64,000 nucleotides of DNA from Phycisphaerales bacterium. GTDB taxonomy: Bacteria > Planctomycetota > Phycisphaerae > Phycisphaerales > SM1A02. Location of the stretch: positions 1 through 64,000 of the forward strand of contig JANQEQ010000131.1 in assembly GCA_028278245.1 (NCBI GenBank), given 5' to 3'. Both the position numbers and the translations under genes were made by a program. This document shows positions 42,529-51,856 of this stretch, one piece after another; positions within the stretch are counted from its first letter, which is position 1; each line of letters starts with the position of its first letter. The notes under the pieces are model-generated. The model was not told the DNA's origin, made no database searches, and saw only the letters and a program-made list of their open reading frames with translations.

Positions 42529-43272
42529 TTACCCCGTTCGTCTGCGCGCTCGGCGGTTTTCTGTGCAGCGGACAAATTGTGCGACGCGATCGAGGCGTTG
42601 GTGGAAAGCCAGGCCGAGGATCGTTTGTCCATCGACCTTTCCTGGGCTTACAAACGCCACCCGCACCGGAGCGGAGAGTGTACCAACAGGTGTGGGCAAT
42701 TCAGTTTGAAAATGACAGTTGTCGCCCACCTTGAACAGTCCTTCCGCCTGGTAACTTCGAACCTGCACACCACTTGCACTGATGTCGATGACGATGCCGG
42801 TGATTTCCTCCGTATGGTCAGGCATTTTCAATACGGCTTTGGGCGCCAAGTCATATCCCACCGTGGTTCGCGGATCACTTCGCCTTTCTGGTGTATCCAA
42901 TTGTTCAGGCAGATTCAGGCGATAACCGTAGAGCATCCGTTTCCCACCCGAGGGGATTCTTGCCCGGCCTGCGCATCGGGTCACACCCTGATAACGCTTC
43001 CCCTGAACTACAAGAGTGAATTGAATTGTTTCACGTTTGTTGAGCGGATGACCCATGACTCCAGCAGTAGGCTGACTAATGATGAATGAATCCTCAGCTA
43101 TCTGCTCAATGTTGGCGGTCAGTTTTCTGCTGTCTTCACTATCCTGATTTTCCAATTCCAGCATCAGCTGGATACGGCTACGCTGAGCGAGCCGAAGCAC
43201 ACGCCGTGATTGCGCATAGGGATCCGTGTTTCCACCGAGGGTGGATTTCACCTTGTCCAGCCATCGTTCCAC
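42529..43272 (-). CDS. YcgR-like PilZ-domain protein
   Basis: A 247-aa protein with a YcgR-type N-terminal domain (about 30-120: IQLMLELENQDSEDSRKLTANI and QGKRYQGVTRCAGRARI) and a PilZ domain (about 130-235). The c-di-GMP-binding motifs are present: RSDPR (RxxxR) and DISASGVQV (DxSxxG). Such proteins act as c-di-GMP-dependent brakes on flagellar motors or regulators of surface functions. There is no other flagellar gene nearby. Its stop lies just beyond the twin hairpins, and it converges with the RCC1 gene. Confidence 0.92.
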   Translation of the reverse strand: MERWLDKVKSTLGGNTDPYAQSRRVLRLAQRSRIQLMLELENQDSEDSRKLTANIEQIAEDSFIISQPTAGVMGHPLNKRETIQFTLVVQGKRYQGVTRCAGRARIPSGGKRMLYGYRLNLPEQLDTPERRSDPRTTVGYDLAPKAVLKMPDHTEEITGIVIDISASGVQVRSYQAEGLFKVGDNCHFQTELPTPVGTLSAPVRVAFVSPGKVDGQTILGLAFHQRLDRVAQFVRCTENRRARRRTG

Positions 43273-43320
43273 GCTTCATTTATCGACCGTTACGGTGTCG
43301 CAATTGACCGATAGGTTCTA

Positions 43321-43680
43321 TCAGCGAGCGTGTTCGAATAAAACTCGGCAGATTAAGGGTATACGGTCCGAGAAGAAACCTATCCCGATTACCAAAGACA
43401 GGATCCAGAGGACTGTGACTAGCAACAGTCGTTGCCGGATAAGTAATGCCAGCCCCGATCCGATCAGTGCAACGATGAGCGATCCCAGGAGAATGTGAAT
43501 CCACTGCCGATGTTCATTGACCCACAGGGCATCGACGCGCAGGGCGGGAGGCGGGCCGATCTGGGCTAACGTACCCAGCGACAGACCAAGCCCACCGCCG
43601 GTCAACGCGAGGACAAGTCGTCCCAACCATTTTCGTTTCGTTCGTCGGCGACTTGATTTCCACCCGGCACGTCGGGGCAT
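43321..43680 (-). CDS. Small membrane protein of unknown function
   Basis: Starts at ATG 43680 (or 43686, which overlaps the hslV stop as ATGA). The N terminus is strongly basic (RRAGWKSSRRRTKRKWLGR), with three hydrophobic helices after it: about residues 22-40, 62-79 and 86-104. No family was recognised. Overlap with the hslV gene suggests that the two are read from one transcript. Confidence 0.7.
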   Translation of the reverse strand: MPRRAGWKSSRRRTKRKWLGRLVLALTGGGLGLSLGTLAQIGPPPALRVDALWVNEHRQWIHILLGSLIVALIGSGLALLIRQRLLLVTVLWILSLVIGIGFFSDRIPLICRVLFEHAR

Positions 43681-43682
43681 GA

Positions 43683-44246
43683 TCAACCATCTCCGCCGGG
43701 TAGCTCAAGCACGGTGATCTGATTGTTGGTGTAGACGCAGATCTCAGCCGTGACGAGCATCGCCTGTCGGCAGATTTCCTGGGGAGGCATGTCTGTATGT
43801 GCAGTTAGTGCGCGGGCGGCAGCAAGGGCATAATTCCCACCGGACCCGATGGCGCACAAACCATCGTTCGGTTCGATCACATCGCCCTGACCCGAGAGCA
43901 TGAGTGTGCGGGAACGATCCGCCACGATCAGCAGGGATTCCAGGCGGCGCAGCGCTCGATCGGTCCGCCAGAACTTGGCAAGCTCGATCGAAGCCTTCAT
44001 CAGATTGGTGGGCGATTCCTTCAATTTGCTCTCAAACCGGTCAAGCAGGGCAAAGGCGTCGGCAGCAGAGCCGGCAAAACCGACCAGAACGCCCGCCTTA
44101 TCCACACCGAACTCATCCAGCTTCCGGACCTTGACCGCGTCGGGTTTGGCGATCGTCTGTCCCAGACTGACTTGTCCATCACCTGCCAGGGCGACCGAGT
44201 TCCCCTGCCGGGCGGAAATGATTGTTGTGCTGTGGTAACTCTCCAT
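43683..44246 (-). CDS. hslV: ATP-dependent protease peptidase subunit HslV
   Basis: A 187-aa N-terminal nucleophile hydrolase. After removal of MESYHS the mature protein would begin with Thr7 (TTIISARQGNSVALAGDGQV). Also typical: KVRKLDEFGVDKAGVLVGFAGSAADAFALLDRFE and AIGSGGNYALAAARAL. It forms the peptidase rings that work with the AAA+ unfoldase HslU. No hslU gene is present next to it in this window; the neighbour is a small membrane protein, so hslU may lie elsewhere. Confidence 0.95.
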   Translation of the reverse strand: MESYHSTTIISARQGNSVALAGDGQVSLGQTIAKPDAVKVRKLDEFGVDKAGVLVGFAGSAADAFALLDRFESKLKESPTNLMKASIELAKFWRTDRALRRLESLLIVADRSRTLMLSGQGDVIEPNDGLCAIGSGGNYALAAARALTAHTDMPPQEICRQAMLVTAEICVYTNNQITVLELPGGDG

Positions 44247-44282
44247 ACGTGAAGTGTACCCATTTCCTGTTACGATGCAGCA

Positions 44283-45428
44283 ATGGCAACTTCAAAGCAA
44301 CGACAGGAACATCTCAAGTGGCTCAAGGAAATCACAGCCATCCCCACCGCAGCGGGGAAGGAAGATCGGGTCGAGGCGTGGATTCGCGACTGGGTCAAAG
44401 CCCGTAGCAATCTGACCTTGCGCCGGGATCGACACCGAAATCTGCTGATTATGCAAAAAGGATCCAAAGGCGGGAAGCGGCCGATCTTCATCACCGCTCA
44501 CATGGATCATCCGGCATTTGTGCTGCGGCGGAAACTCGGCGATCGGGAACTGGAGCTGGAATTCCGCGGTGGTGTGTTTGATCCGTACTTCGTCGGCACG
44601 AAGATCAACGTGTATGACAACAATGTTGTTGCGCATCGAGCCACGATCACCCAGCTCAAACCAAAAGCCAAACCGTTCAAGCGCGTGATTGCGCGATTGG
44701 CGAAGAAAATTGATTCAATCCAGATCGGTGACATTGCGCGTTGGGCATTTCCCGAACACAAGAAATTACCCAAGATCGTCAAGGGAAAGTTTCTCGCCCA
44801 CTGCTGTGATGACTTAGCTGCACTGGCGGCCGGTCTGGGCGCACTGGATATCCTGCGACGCAAGAAAAATGCGAAGCATGTTGGATTGCTCCTCACGCGT
44901 GCAGAAGAAGTCGGCTTCATCGGTTGTATTGCAGCGTGTCAGAGCGAATCGGTTTCTCGCAAGGCAAGATTGATCTGTCTGGAAAATTCACGCAGCTTTG
45001 CTGATTCTCCAGTTGGCGGTGGTCCCATTGTGCGCGTCGGTGATCGAATGAGCGTGTTCAGCCCCACACTGACCAACGATATCAGCCGTATTATGCTTGA
45101 TTACGCCAAACGTCATCCTGATTTCAAGTGGCAGCGCAAGCTCATGTCCGGTGGTGCCTGCGAAGCGACGGCTTTCAGTGAGTATGGATACGAAGCAACG
45201 TGCATCTGTTTTCCGCTGGAGAACTACCACAACATGGCGGATATCGATGGTGTTCAGGCGGGGAAACGACCGGCGAAGATCGCGCCGGAAATCATTTCCG
45301 TGGATGATTATCACGGCATGATCGAATTGTTAGTAATCTGCACCACGCGATTGGATGCAATGCCGGTCAAACCAGTACGTGACCTGCTGGATGAACTGAT
45401 CGAGAAGAACGGTCACGTGCTGACTTAG
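44283..45428 (+). CDS. M42-family zinc aminopeptidase
   Basis: A 381-aa cobalt/zinc peptidase. Metal-site motifs: TAHMDHPAF (His/Asp), HCCDDLAALAAGL (Asp), LLTRAEEVGFIG (Glu pair) and the C-terminal FPLENYHNMADIDGV region (His). The PDZ-like insertion of M42 enzymes lies at about 90-160 (FRGGVFDPYFVGTKINVYDNN). The protein is divergent from the mainstream M42 in several loops but has all the ligand motifs. Cytoplasmic, no signal. It is divergent from hslV, leaving 36 bases between their starts, suggestive of shared control. Confidence 0.9.
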   Translation: MATSKQRQEHLKWLKEITAIPTAAGKEDRVEAWIRDWVKARSNLTLRRDRHRNLLIMQKGSKGGKRPIFITAHMDHPAFVLRRKLGDRELELEFRGGVFDPYFVGTKINVYDNNVVAHRATITQLKPKAKPFKRVIARLAKKIDSIQIGDIARWAFPEHKKLPKIVKGKFLAHCCDDLAALAAGLGALDILRRKKNAKHVGLLLTRAEEVGFIGCIAACQSESVSRKARLICLENSRSFADSPVGGGPIVRVGDRMSVFSPTLTNDISRIMLDYAKRHPDFKWQRKLMSGGACEATAFSEYGYEATCICFPLENYHNMADIDGVQAGKRPAKIAPEIISVDDYHGMIELLVICTTRLDAMPVKPVRDLLDELIEKNGHVLT

Positions 45429-45433
45429 TTTTT

Positions 45434-47263
45434 TCAGGATGATTTACTGACAGGTAAAGTTAACCTGAAACATGCGCCTTGAGCGGAGGGGATGTATGTC
45501 AGGTCGCCACCCATATCGCGCGCGAGGCTGCGTGATAACGCCAATCCTAATCCGACGCCGGGGATTGAATCTCCGGTGGGTTGAGGCACACGATGAAATG
45601 CCTTGAACAGGACCGAAGAAAATTCAGGATCAATACCCGGTCCATGGTCACACACATCAACCTGAATATAAGTTTTCTGGTGTTGTATAGATTGCGTGGT
45701 AATTATTTCGATTGTGCTATTCTCTGCGGATGCTGCGTACTTGCAGGCGTTGTCCACCAGGTTCAGCAGGATCTGGCCGACCGCATCGATGTCAGTTTCC
45801 ACAACAGCACGAGTCGAGTCGTCATTTCCTGAAATTTGTATCTCCATGCCCGCTTCCTCAGCACGACGCGCAAGTTGAGGCAGGTGCTGGTCGATAAGAT
45901 CTTCAACGCCGATCGGTTGACGGCGAAGACTGGCACGCCCTTCCTCCAGGCGGGCATAGGTCAATACATTTTCAACCAGCGTGCTCAGACGTGCTGATTC
46001 ATCTTTGAGTGTAGTCAGGTAAGTCCGTTTCGTTTCTTCTTCGGGGACCATGCCATCGGCAAGCATTTCGGTGTACATGCGGAACGTAGTCAGCGGCGTG
46101 CGCAGTTCATGAGTGACGGCTGAGGCAAAACGACTTCTCCGCTCACCAAACTGAATGCTTGCGCGCAGTGTAACTCCCACTGCAATACCGGCAATGATCA
46201 AAGCCAGCCAGGTCAGTGTTAATGTTGTTTTGACAGGTGACCACGCTTGTGCCGGTGTGAATGGGAAATCAACTTCCAGCGCGATGGGTATTGTTGCCAG
46301 CATACGGCTGGCTAATTCGGGAGATGGCGCTGCTTCAGTTACGGCAACCAATCTCGCACCAGGCAGGAGATCATGAATTTCCGTCAGAAGGGCAGCGCTG
46401 AGATTCTGCCAATGTAGCCAGATTCCCTGGATGTAATACGTCGAACCGGTTTCAACCCTGCGCACGACTGCAAGTGGCTCGGGATCATCCTGCTCAAGGT
46501 TCCCTAGCCATACTGGAATTAATGGGCCGATGGATTGAATACTGCCCCATGCACCTTCCAGGTAAACATTTGACATCTGCTGCTGAGCCAACTCAACCTG
46601 TGATTGTTGATATCCTTTGCCACGAAGTACGCGAGATCCCTTTGCCTTTGATTGCCGCGGCTCTGATTGAGTGTCGGAGGTTGGCATCGGATCATTCAAA
46701 TCAAATCCTTCTGATACCGGTTCAGTTAATTCAGCAAAGGTTAATTCAGCGATCTGTAGGCGAGACAATAAATCATTGTTCGCTAATATCTGCCTGATGA
46801 GATCCAGGCGCGCGATGTTGTTTGCGAGTTGTTCCTCACTCATCCGATTATGATGTGCCCATTCGTGAAGATTTGCGGGTGGAGCCTGTGGCGATCGCAC
46901 AACTCCCTCCGCATCCACCTGGAAATGCAGGAACAGGATATCATCGGTGAAGTTAAGTAACGGAGATGGTGTGAGTGAATCATCAGCAGTTACATCTTCA
47001 GGTCGCATACTCCAGGGTTGCTGCGTGTGATAGGGGAGGTATTCGAAATACGGTCGAGCCGCTTCGCCGGCCAACCGGGGGGCGAGCCAGGAATCCATGC
47101 GCCACAATGCCAGTCGTATATCCTCCTGATGTTGATTTTCCAGACGAGCCTGACGCTCGGCTGATTCCAGACTTAACAACAATACCGTAATCCATATCAG
47201 GACCGCAGTGCTGATCAGCACACACAATGAGTAAATTAACCACCAGGTACGATACGATTTCAT
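45434..47263 (-). CDS. Membrane sensor histidine kinase
   Basis: A 609-aa sensor with a first membrane helix at about 8-30, a large outside domain (about 31-350) with no recognised motif, and a second helix near 355-375 (LTWLALIIAGIAVGVTL). The dimerisation box SAVTHELRTPLTTFRMY holds His385; the HATPase domain has QILLNLVDNACKYA (N-box), DHGPGIDPEFSSVLFKAFHR (G1) and GVGLGLALSRSLARDMGG (G2). It overlaps the response regulator as ATGA, so they are a cognate pair. The unusual size of the sensing region is notable. Confidence 0.96.
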   Translation of the reverse strand: MKSYRTWWLIYSLCVLISTAVLIWITVLLLSLESAERQARLENQHQEDIRLALWRMDSWLAPRLAGEAARPYFEYLPYHTQQPWSMRPEDVTADDSLTPSPLLNFTDDILFLHFQVDAEGVVRSPQAPPANLHEWAHHNRMSEEQLANNIARLDLIRQILANNDLLSRLQIAELTFAELTEPVSEGFDLNDPMPTSDTQSEPRQSKAKGSRVLRGKGYQQSQVELAQQQMSNVYLEGAWGSIQSIGPLIPVWLGNLEQDDPEPLAVVRRVETGSTYYIQGIWLHWQNLSAALLTEIHDLLPGARLVAVTEAAPSPELASRMLATIPIALEVDFPFTPAQAWSPVKTTLTLTWLALIIAGIAVGVTLRASIQFGERRSRFASAVTHELRTPLTTFRMYTEMLADGMVPEEETKRTYLTTLKDESARLSTLVENVLTYARLEEGRASLRRQPIGVEDLIDQHLPQLARRAEEAGMEIQISGNDDSTRAVVETDIDAVGQILLNLVDNACKYAASAENSTIEIITTQSIQHQKTYIQVDVCDHGPGIDPEFSSVLFKAFHRVPQPTGDSIPGVGLGLALSRSLARDMGGDLTYIPSAQGACFRLTLPVSKSS

Positions 47264-47973
47264 GATTCGATCACCTCTACCTGTGCAGCAAGCATATAAC
47301 CTTTTCCTCGAACCGTTTCGATAATACGTGTTTGATTTGGATCATCCTCCAGTTTTTCACGCAATCTTGCGATGTGCATATCCACCGTTCGTGTGTTCAA
47401 GCCCTTGGGATTCAGTCGCCACACATGTTGCAGGAGTGTCTTTCGATCTACCGCGCGATCACGATTCCCTGCCAGATATTGCAGAATATCCACCTCGCGA
47501 TCGGAAAGTGATTTCGTTCGATCGTCAGGCCAGGATACTTCACGCCGATCCAGATCCATGATGATGTCATCGACCCGGAGCTTATGGACATCGCGAGGAC
47601 GTTCCGGCGAACGGCGCAAAACCGCTTCAACCCGAGCGAGCAGTTCGTGTGCACTGAATGGTTTGACGACATAATCGTCGGCGCCGGTTTTCAGGCCGCG
47701 CACCCGATCACTTTCTGCACCCCGAGCAGTCACCATGATAATGGGCAGAGTCGGTCGTGATTCCCGCAGCTTGTCCAGTATGGAAAAGCCATCCATGCCC
47801 GGGAGCATAACATCAAGCAGCACCAGGTCGATTTTCAATTCCAATGCCATCCCCAATGCTTCCCGGCCGTCGGCACATTCCAGCACTTCATACTCGGCAT
47901 AGCGCAGCGCATCGACCAATCCGCGGCGAATCGGAGCATCATCTTCAATCACCAGAACAGTGGGTTGTGACAC
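47260..47973 (-). CDS. OmpR/PhoB-family response regulator
   Basis: A 237-aa two-domain regulator. Receiver: VLVIEDDAPIRRGLVDAL, LVLLDVMLPGMDGF (phospho-acceptor Asp), MVTARGAESDRVRGLKTGADDYVVKPF. Then a winged-helix DNA-binding domain with LSDREVDILQYLAGNRDRAVDRKTLLQHVWR and NTRTVDMHIARLREKLEDDPNQTRIIETVRGKGYML. It sits just upstream of its histidine kinase gene and overlaps it. The target genes are not visible from the sequence; the vWA genes upstream are close candidates. Confidence 0.97.
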   Translation of the reverse strand: MSQPTVLVIEDDAPIRRGLVDALRYAEYEVLECADGREALGMALELKIDLVLLDVMLPGMDGFSILDKLRESRPTLPIIMVTARGAESDRVRGLKTGADDYVVKPFSAHELLARVEAVLRRSPERPRDVHKLRVDDIIMDLDRREVSWPDDRTKSLSDREVDILQYLAGNRDRAVDRKTLLQHVWRLNPKGLNTRTVDMHIARLREKLEDDPNQTRIIETVRGKGYMLAAQVEVIES

Positions 47974-48096
47974 GATAAGCTCCTTGGCATTAGAGGTATC
48001 GGCGAAACAGCCGACCGACTGGATGTTATGTCGATCGGCCGAGTTGCTTGACGTTGTTTCATGTCAGGATCATGGCGGAACATTTTACCTGATGAT

Positions 48097-49350
48097 TCAA
48101 GATTCCTCGGTTTCAGCATCTTCGGCGGAGGCAGCATCTTCCGATTCAGTTACCTGGTCGGATTGAGGCTTATCATCCTGGAAATCATAACCCTTGGTGC
48201 GAGCCTGGTTGCGGATTGCCTTGCGCACTACAGCATCGAATGCCTGATCATCGTCCAGACCCTGTTTTTCCATCTGCTGCTGGATGAATTCCTGACGTTG
48301 CTCTGAGATTTGCTTGATTTCCTGTTGAATCTGCTGACGCTGCTGGAACATGCTCTGAATGTAAGCATCGCGCTCTTCCAGTGTCATTGACTGCATATTC
48401 TCAGGGAAATCCTCTTCAGCGATTTCCGCCAGGGCAAATCCTTCCTGCTGGCTGGCATCAACCAGATCCCACATCGCGTTGTTATACAGCGCGCTGCCCT
48501 TGCTTTGTGCTCGTGCAGCCTGAGCAGCACCGTTCATGGAAGCTGCATTGCTGTCCTGCAATTCCTGTCGCTGTTGATACTCCGCACCTTCAACGCCGAA
48601 GGGGATATAGGTCGTGTTGATCGTCGCGCTCAATTCAGCGAGGCGATCATCGTGCGGCGTGCTGACGACGACCGTGCCCTGATTGTGATCAATGGAGGCA
48701 AAGTGACCGTCTGCCAGTGTTGCAATTTCTCTCCACGCCGGCGCGAGGTTATCCGTGGGTGATCCACAGTAAATCGGATTGACCATGATGCTCTGATTGA
48801 TCGCGTCACTGCACATCTGACGGAACGGTACTACCTGATCCTGGTCGGCGGATTCATTGCCGGCAACGACGATGAGCTTGAGCGTGTCCTCGCCGGGCGT
48901 CCATTCGAGTTGCGTCAGGGCTGATTGCATGACCCGGCCGACGTATTCCGTGCCGCCATTGGTCGAGAGGGCAAAGAGTTGCTGCGAGATAAGATCAAGA
49001 TCATCGGTCAAGCCGCAATCGACGCGCACCCAACCGTTTTCCTGTTGATGCCCATCGTTGCCATAGGTGAGCAGCGCAATTCGTAAGCGAGGTGTCGGCT
49101 CAGCCAGAGCAAGATCATTGACGATGGCCCACAACTTCTGCTTGGCTGATTCGATCAGACCGCTCATCGATCCGCTGGTATCCAGACAGATTGCAAGATC
49201 AACCGTTGGTTGTACAGGGGCAGTTGTTTGTGGGGGGGAGGGGAAATGAGCGATTGCTTCAAGGGGGGCTTGTTGAGCCCGGAGCAACGTGCTCATGCCG
49301 AGTAAGGTTGCTGAAAGAACGGTAACTTTGAATGTGGTGTGTAAATGCAT
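48097..49350 (-). CDS. Secreted von Willebrand factor A-domain protein
   Basis: ATG 49350 has AAGGAG six bases upstream and gives a signal peptide (VTVLSATLLGMSTLLRA); the 41-residue extension upstream is not credible. The 417-aa protein has a vWA domain at about 50-230 with the MIDAS motif AICLDTSGSMSGL and TNGGTEYVGRV. The C-terminal half is helical and Gln/Glu-rich (SMFQQRQQIQQEIKQISEQRQEFIQQQMEKQG), ending in an acidic tail. It lies 62 bases after the VIT-vWA gene on the same strand. The two are probably co-transcribed and may act together at the cell surface. Confidence 0.88.
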   Translation of the reverse strand: MHLHTTFKVTVLSATLLGMSTLLRAQQAPLEAIAHFPSPPQTTAPVQPTVDLAICLDTSGSMSGLIESAKQKLWAIVNDLALAEPTPRLRIALLTYGNDGHQQENGWVRVDCGLTDDLDLISQQLFALSTNGGTEYVGRVMQSALTQLEWTPGEDTLKLIVVAGNESADQDQVVPFRQMCSDAINQSIMVNPIYCGSPTDNLAPAWREIATLADGHFASIDHNQGTVVVSTPHDDRLAELSATINTTYIPFGVEGAEYQQRQELQDSNAASMNGAAQAARAQSKGSALYNNAMWDLVDASQQEGFALAEIAEEDFPENMQSMTLEERDAYIQSMFQQRQQIQQEIKQISEQRQEFIQQQMEKQGLDDDQAFDAVVRKAIRNQARTKGYDFQDDKPQSDQVTESEDAASAEDAETEES

Positions 49351-49411
49351 GATAAACTCCTTGATGATTGTGAAAACCTGTTGCGATGTTGTGAGCTGAA
49401 AGTCATCGCGA

Positions 49412-51706
49412 TCAGGGTGTTTCTGAATTGCGAATGAGGATGATCTGGCCGTCCAGTTGAAGGACGATTTCACCGGAAAGTGACATCACTGCCTGCTCTC
49501 CCTGGCCGATCAGACGATCAAGTAATTGCCGGTAGCGTTCGCTGCCGAAGGTGACAATCACATCGGGTTGCGGAGTGCGATCCGTACCGACCAGTTTGGA
49601 ATCGGTCCAGCGCTGACCATTCTGGAAGAATGCGCGATTGCCAAGTTGCTGCACGTTGGCGTATTGCACAGATTGCATCTGCTCATCGAAATACGAGTTG
49701 CGATGGTTTAAAACAGTCTGTCCTTTTCCGCGCGCGTAATTTCGTGCCTGATTTATTGCTCCCTGCCCGGAACGGCTGTGCACTGCACGTTGATTGAGCG
49801 AGCGATGCAACTCTGTCTGCGCGTTGCGCCAGTTGGAAAGATCCGTTCCCTCACGGGCGAGAAAGGCGGTGTATTCCGTGAGAATGCCAAACTCCGTGGA
49901 GAGGCGCAGCACTTCCTCTGCCATCTCGCGTAGGCGGGGATCGGTAAAAGGGTCAAAATCCAGCGGCACCGTGCTGCCTGTTGTCGGCGCACCTACCTGG
50001 CGGATGTGATCGATCAGTTCGGTGATGCGCCGACTGGCCCACAACCGGGGAACAAATGCGTTGCGGGTCGTGGCCTGATCGAGATCAAACGTGAATGTGA
50101 ATGTACGGGGACGCCCAAGATAATTACCCGACAGTTCAAACGTGATGGGTTGATCATTCCAATACTGTCCCAGCACGATGAGCTGGTCGCCGATGAACAT
50201 GTCCGGCAATGGATCAGGCAATACCTGACGAATCAGATTGATCCGTCCTGTGGCGTCACGACCCTTCAACTCAGCGTCGACCAACACCGGTCCCTGCAAT
50301 CGTTTGAAAAGTGCAGCTATCTTGTGGTCAACCGTATCACCGGGGAGAACATAATCACTGATTCCGCGTGATGCTTCGGAAAGATAATCAAGCAGGGGAG
50401 CATTAACATCCTCTCCCACACCTAATGTAAATATGCGACGGTTATATGTGTTAGCGGCTTCAGCCATCTCTCGAATGATGCGCTCGTTGGTTCGGCCGAC
50501 TGTCGGCAATCCGTCAGTGAGAAACAGTACCAGCGGCACCGTTCCCGCAGTAGGCTTGGCCCGCAGTGCTTCAAGCAATGCATCGTGAATATTGGTACCG
50601 CCGCTGGGGCGGATGCTTTGCAGATAAATCGCCGCCTGTTGTGCAGAGTATGGAGTTTTCGTGACCGGTTGCGACGCGAAGGATGAAACTGTAGTGGAAT
50701 AATCGATGATGTTGAACGATTCGCCCTCGCGCAGGTTGGCAAGGATCTCCTGTGCCGCGGTGCATGCCTGATGGAATTTTTCACCGGCCATGGATCCGGA
50801 CCGATCAATGACCAGTGTGATCTCGCGTCGGATCGTAGCGAGTTTGGACACATCCGCAGGCAGACCGGCCATGAGCAGGAAATACCCGCCGCCGACCTGC
50901 GGATCGGGATAGGCAAAGAGTGTTGCGTTGACTCCATCACCTTCCCTCAAGTATGACAGGCGAAACGGTCCCGGCTCGTTGAATGAAACTGAATCGAGTT
51001 CTACTTTTATGTGGCCGGTGGATATCCGATGCGTCACCAGCTGATGGCTGGGGGAATAAATCGTGGAGATCGGATGGCGCGATTGAATATCCGCGGTGAT
51101 CTTCCACGGCACGCTGTTCTGCAGGGATTCACTGCGGGGGAGCAGGTAATCCACACGATCACCGTCACCTGAGAGCAGGTGTTCATAAGTAATGCGAACA
51201 CGCTGCCTTCCACTGGCGGGAACAGGAAAGACACTGCTGCGGATCAGTTGATAACCAGCAAATTCCAGCAGGGCAGGATCGCGCACACGGCGGACGATTT
51301 CATCGTAGAGCCGTCGCGCTTCCTCTGCGGTCAATACTTCGGCAGTCGGCTCTGGGGCTGATCCATCGAACGCAAACGCACTGACTACTGCCTGATCGGG
51401 GACGGGGAGGAGCACAATTGCTTCCTCCGGTTGGGATGAATGATTCACCAGTTCGATCTGCAGCGTCGTAGTGGCAGTCTGTTCGATGATTCTGATGTGC
51501 GCGTTGACCAACGCGATTGCCACGCCGACCCGATGACGCTCCAGGGTGAAGCTTCGTGACTGCGGGATAATGATGTGGTGAGCACGTCCCAGCGCGGGCG
51601 TTTCAGTCCACTGAGCTGCACTGGGGGCGGTGAGAATACACATTCCCAACAGCAGCAGCCCCATTTGGACGACTTTTTTCAGTTGAAATCCCGGTTTCTG
51701 ATACAT
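49412..51706 (-). CDS. VIT-vWA domain secreted protein
   Basis: ATG 51706 (764 aa) with GGAAAGG upstream gives a signal peptide (VVQMGLLLLGMCILTAPSAAQ). Residues about 35-200 are a VIT domain (LERHRVGVAIALVNAHIRIIEQ and VVSAFAFDGS..PTAEVLTAEEARRLYDEIVRRVRDPALLEFAGYQL), as in inter-alpha-trypsin-inhibitor heavy chains. Residues about 280-460 are a vWA domain with MIDAS VIDRSGSMAGEKF and GGTNIHDAL. The rest has beta-sandwich and helical parts. It is divergent from the ECF sigma gene, and co-directional with the vWA gene. Confidence 0.9.
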   Translation of the reverse strand: MYQKPGFQLKKVVQMGLLLLGMCILTAPSAAQWTETPALGRAHHIIIPQSRSFTLERHRVGVAIALVNAHIRIIEQTATTTLQIELVNHSSQPEEAIVLLPVPDQAVVSAFAFDGSAPEPTAEVLTAEEARRLYDEIVRRVRDPALLEFAGYQLIRSSVFPVPASGRQRVRITYEHLLSGDGDRVDYLLPRSESLQNSVPWKITADIQSRHPISTIYSPSHQLVTHRISTGHIKVELDSVSFNEPGPFRLSYLREGDGVNATLFAYPDPQVGGGYFLLMAGLPADVSKLATIRREITLVIDRSGSMAGEKFHQACTAAQEILANLREGESFNIIDYSTTVSSFASQPVTKTPYSAQQAAIYLQSIRPSGGTNIHDALLEALRAKPTAGTVPLVLFLTDGLPTVGRTNERIIREMAEAANTYNRRIFTLGVGEDVNAPLLDYLSEASRGISDYVLPGDTVDHKIAALFKRLQGPVLVDAELKGRDATGRINLIRQVLPDPLPDMFIGDQLIVLGQYWNDQPITFELSGNYLGRPRTFTFTFDLDQATTRNAFVPRLWASRRITELIDHIRQVGAPTTGSTVPLDFDPFTDPRLREMAEEVLRLSTEFGILTEYTAFLAREGTDLSNWRNAQTELHRSLNQRAVHSRSGQGAINQARNYARGKGQTVLNHRNSYFDEQMQSVQYANVQQLGNRAFFQNGQRWTDSKLVGTDRTPQPDVIVTFGSERYRQLLDRLIGQGEQAVMSLSGEIVLQLDGQIILIRNSETP

Positions 51707-51856
51707 GACATGACCTTTCCGTCGAGTGGTAAAGGAAGCATTTGCTTCACTATGAATACGACAGAAAAGGGGATCACTTAGTAACAGGTCTGTAACGTTT
51801 GCCGGTGGATGACTCTTGACCATAGGAAAGATGGAGCCATACTCACTTTTTTCACC
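51707..51856. promoter_or_regulatory. Divergent promoter region of VIT-vWA and ECF sigma genes
   Basis: The 150 bases between the two divergent starts. TGTAAC at 51791-51796 with GATGACTC about 17 bases on resembles the general layout of ECF-type promoters pointing towards the sigma gene, but no strict CGTC-type -10 element is seen. This could be an autoregulatory site; weak evidence. Confidence 0.3.
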
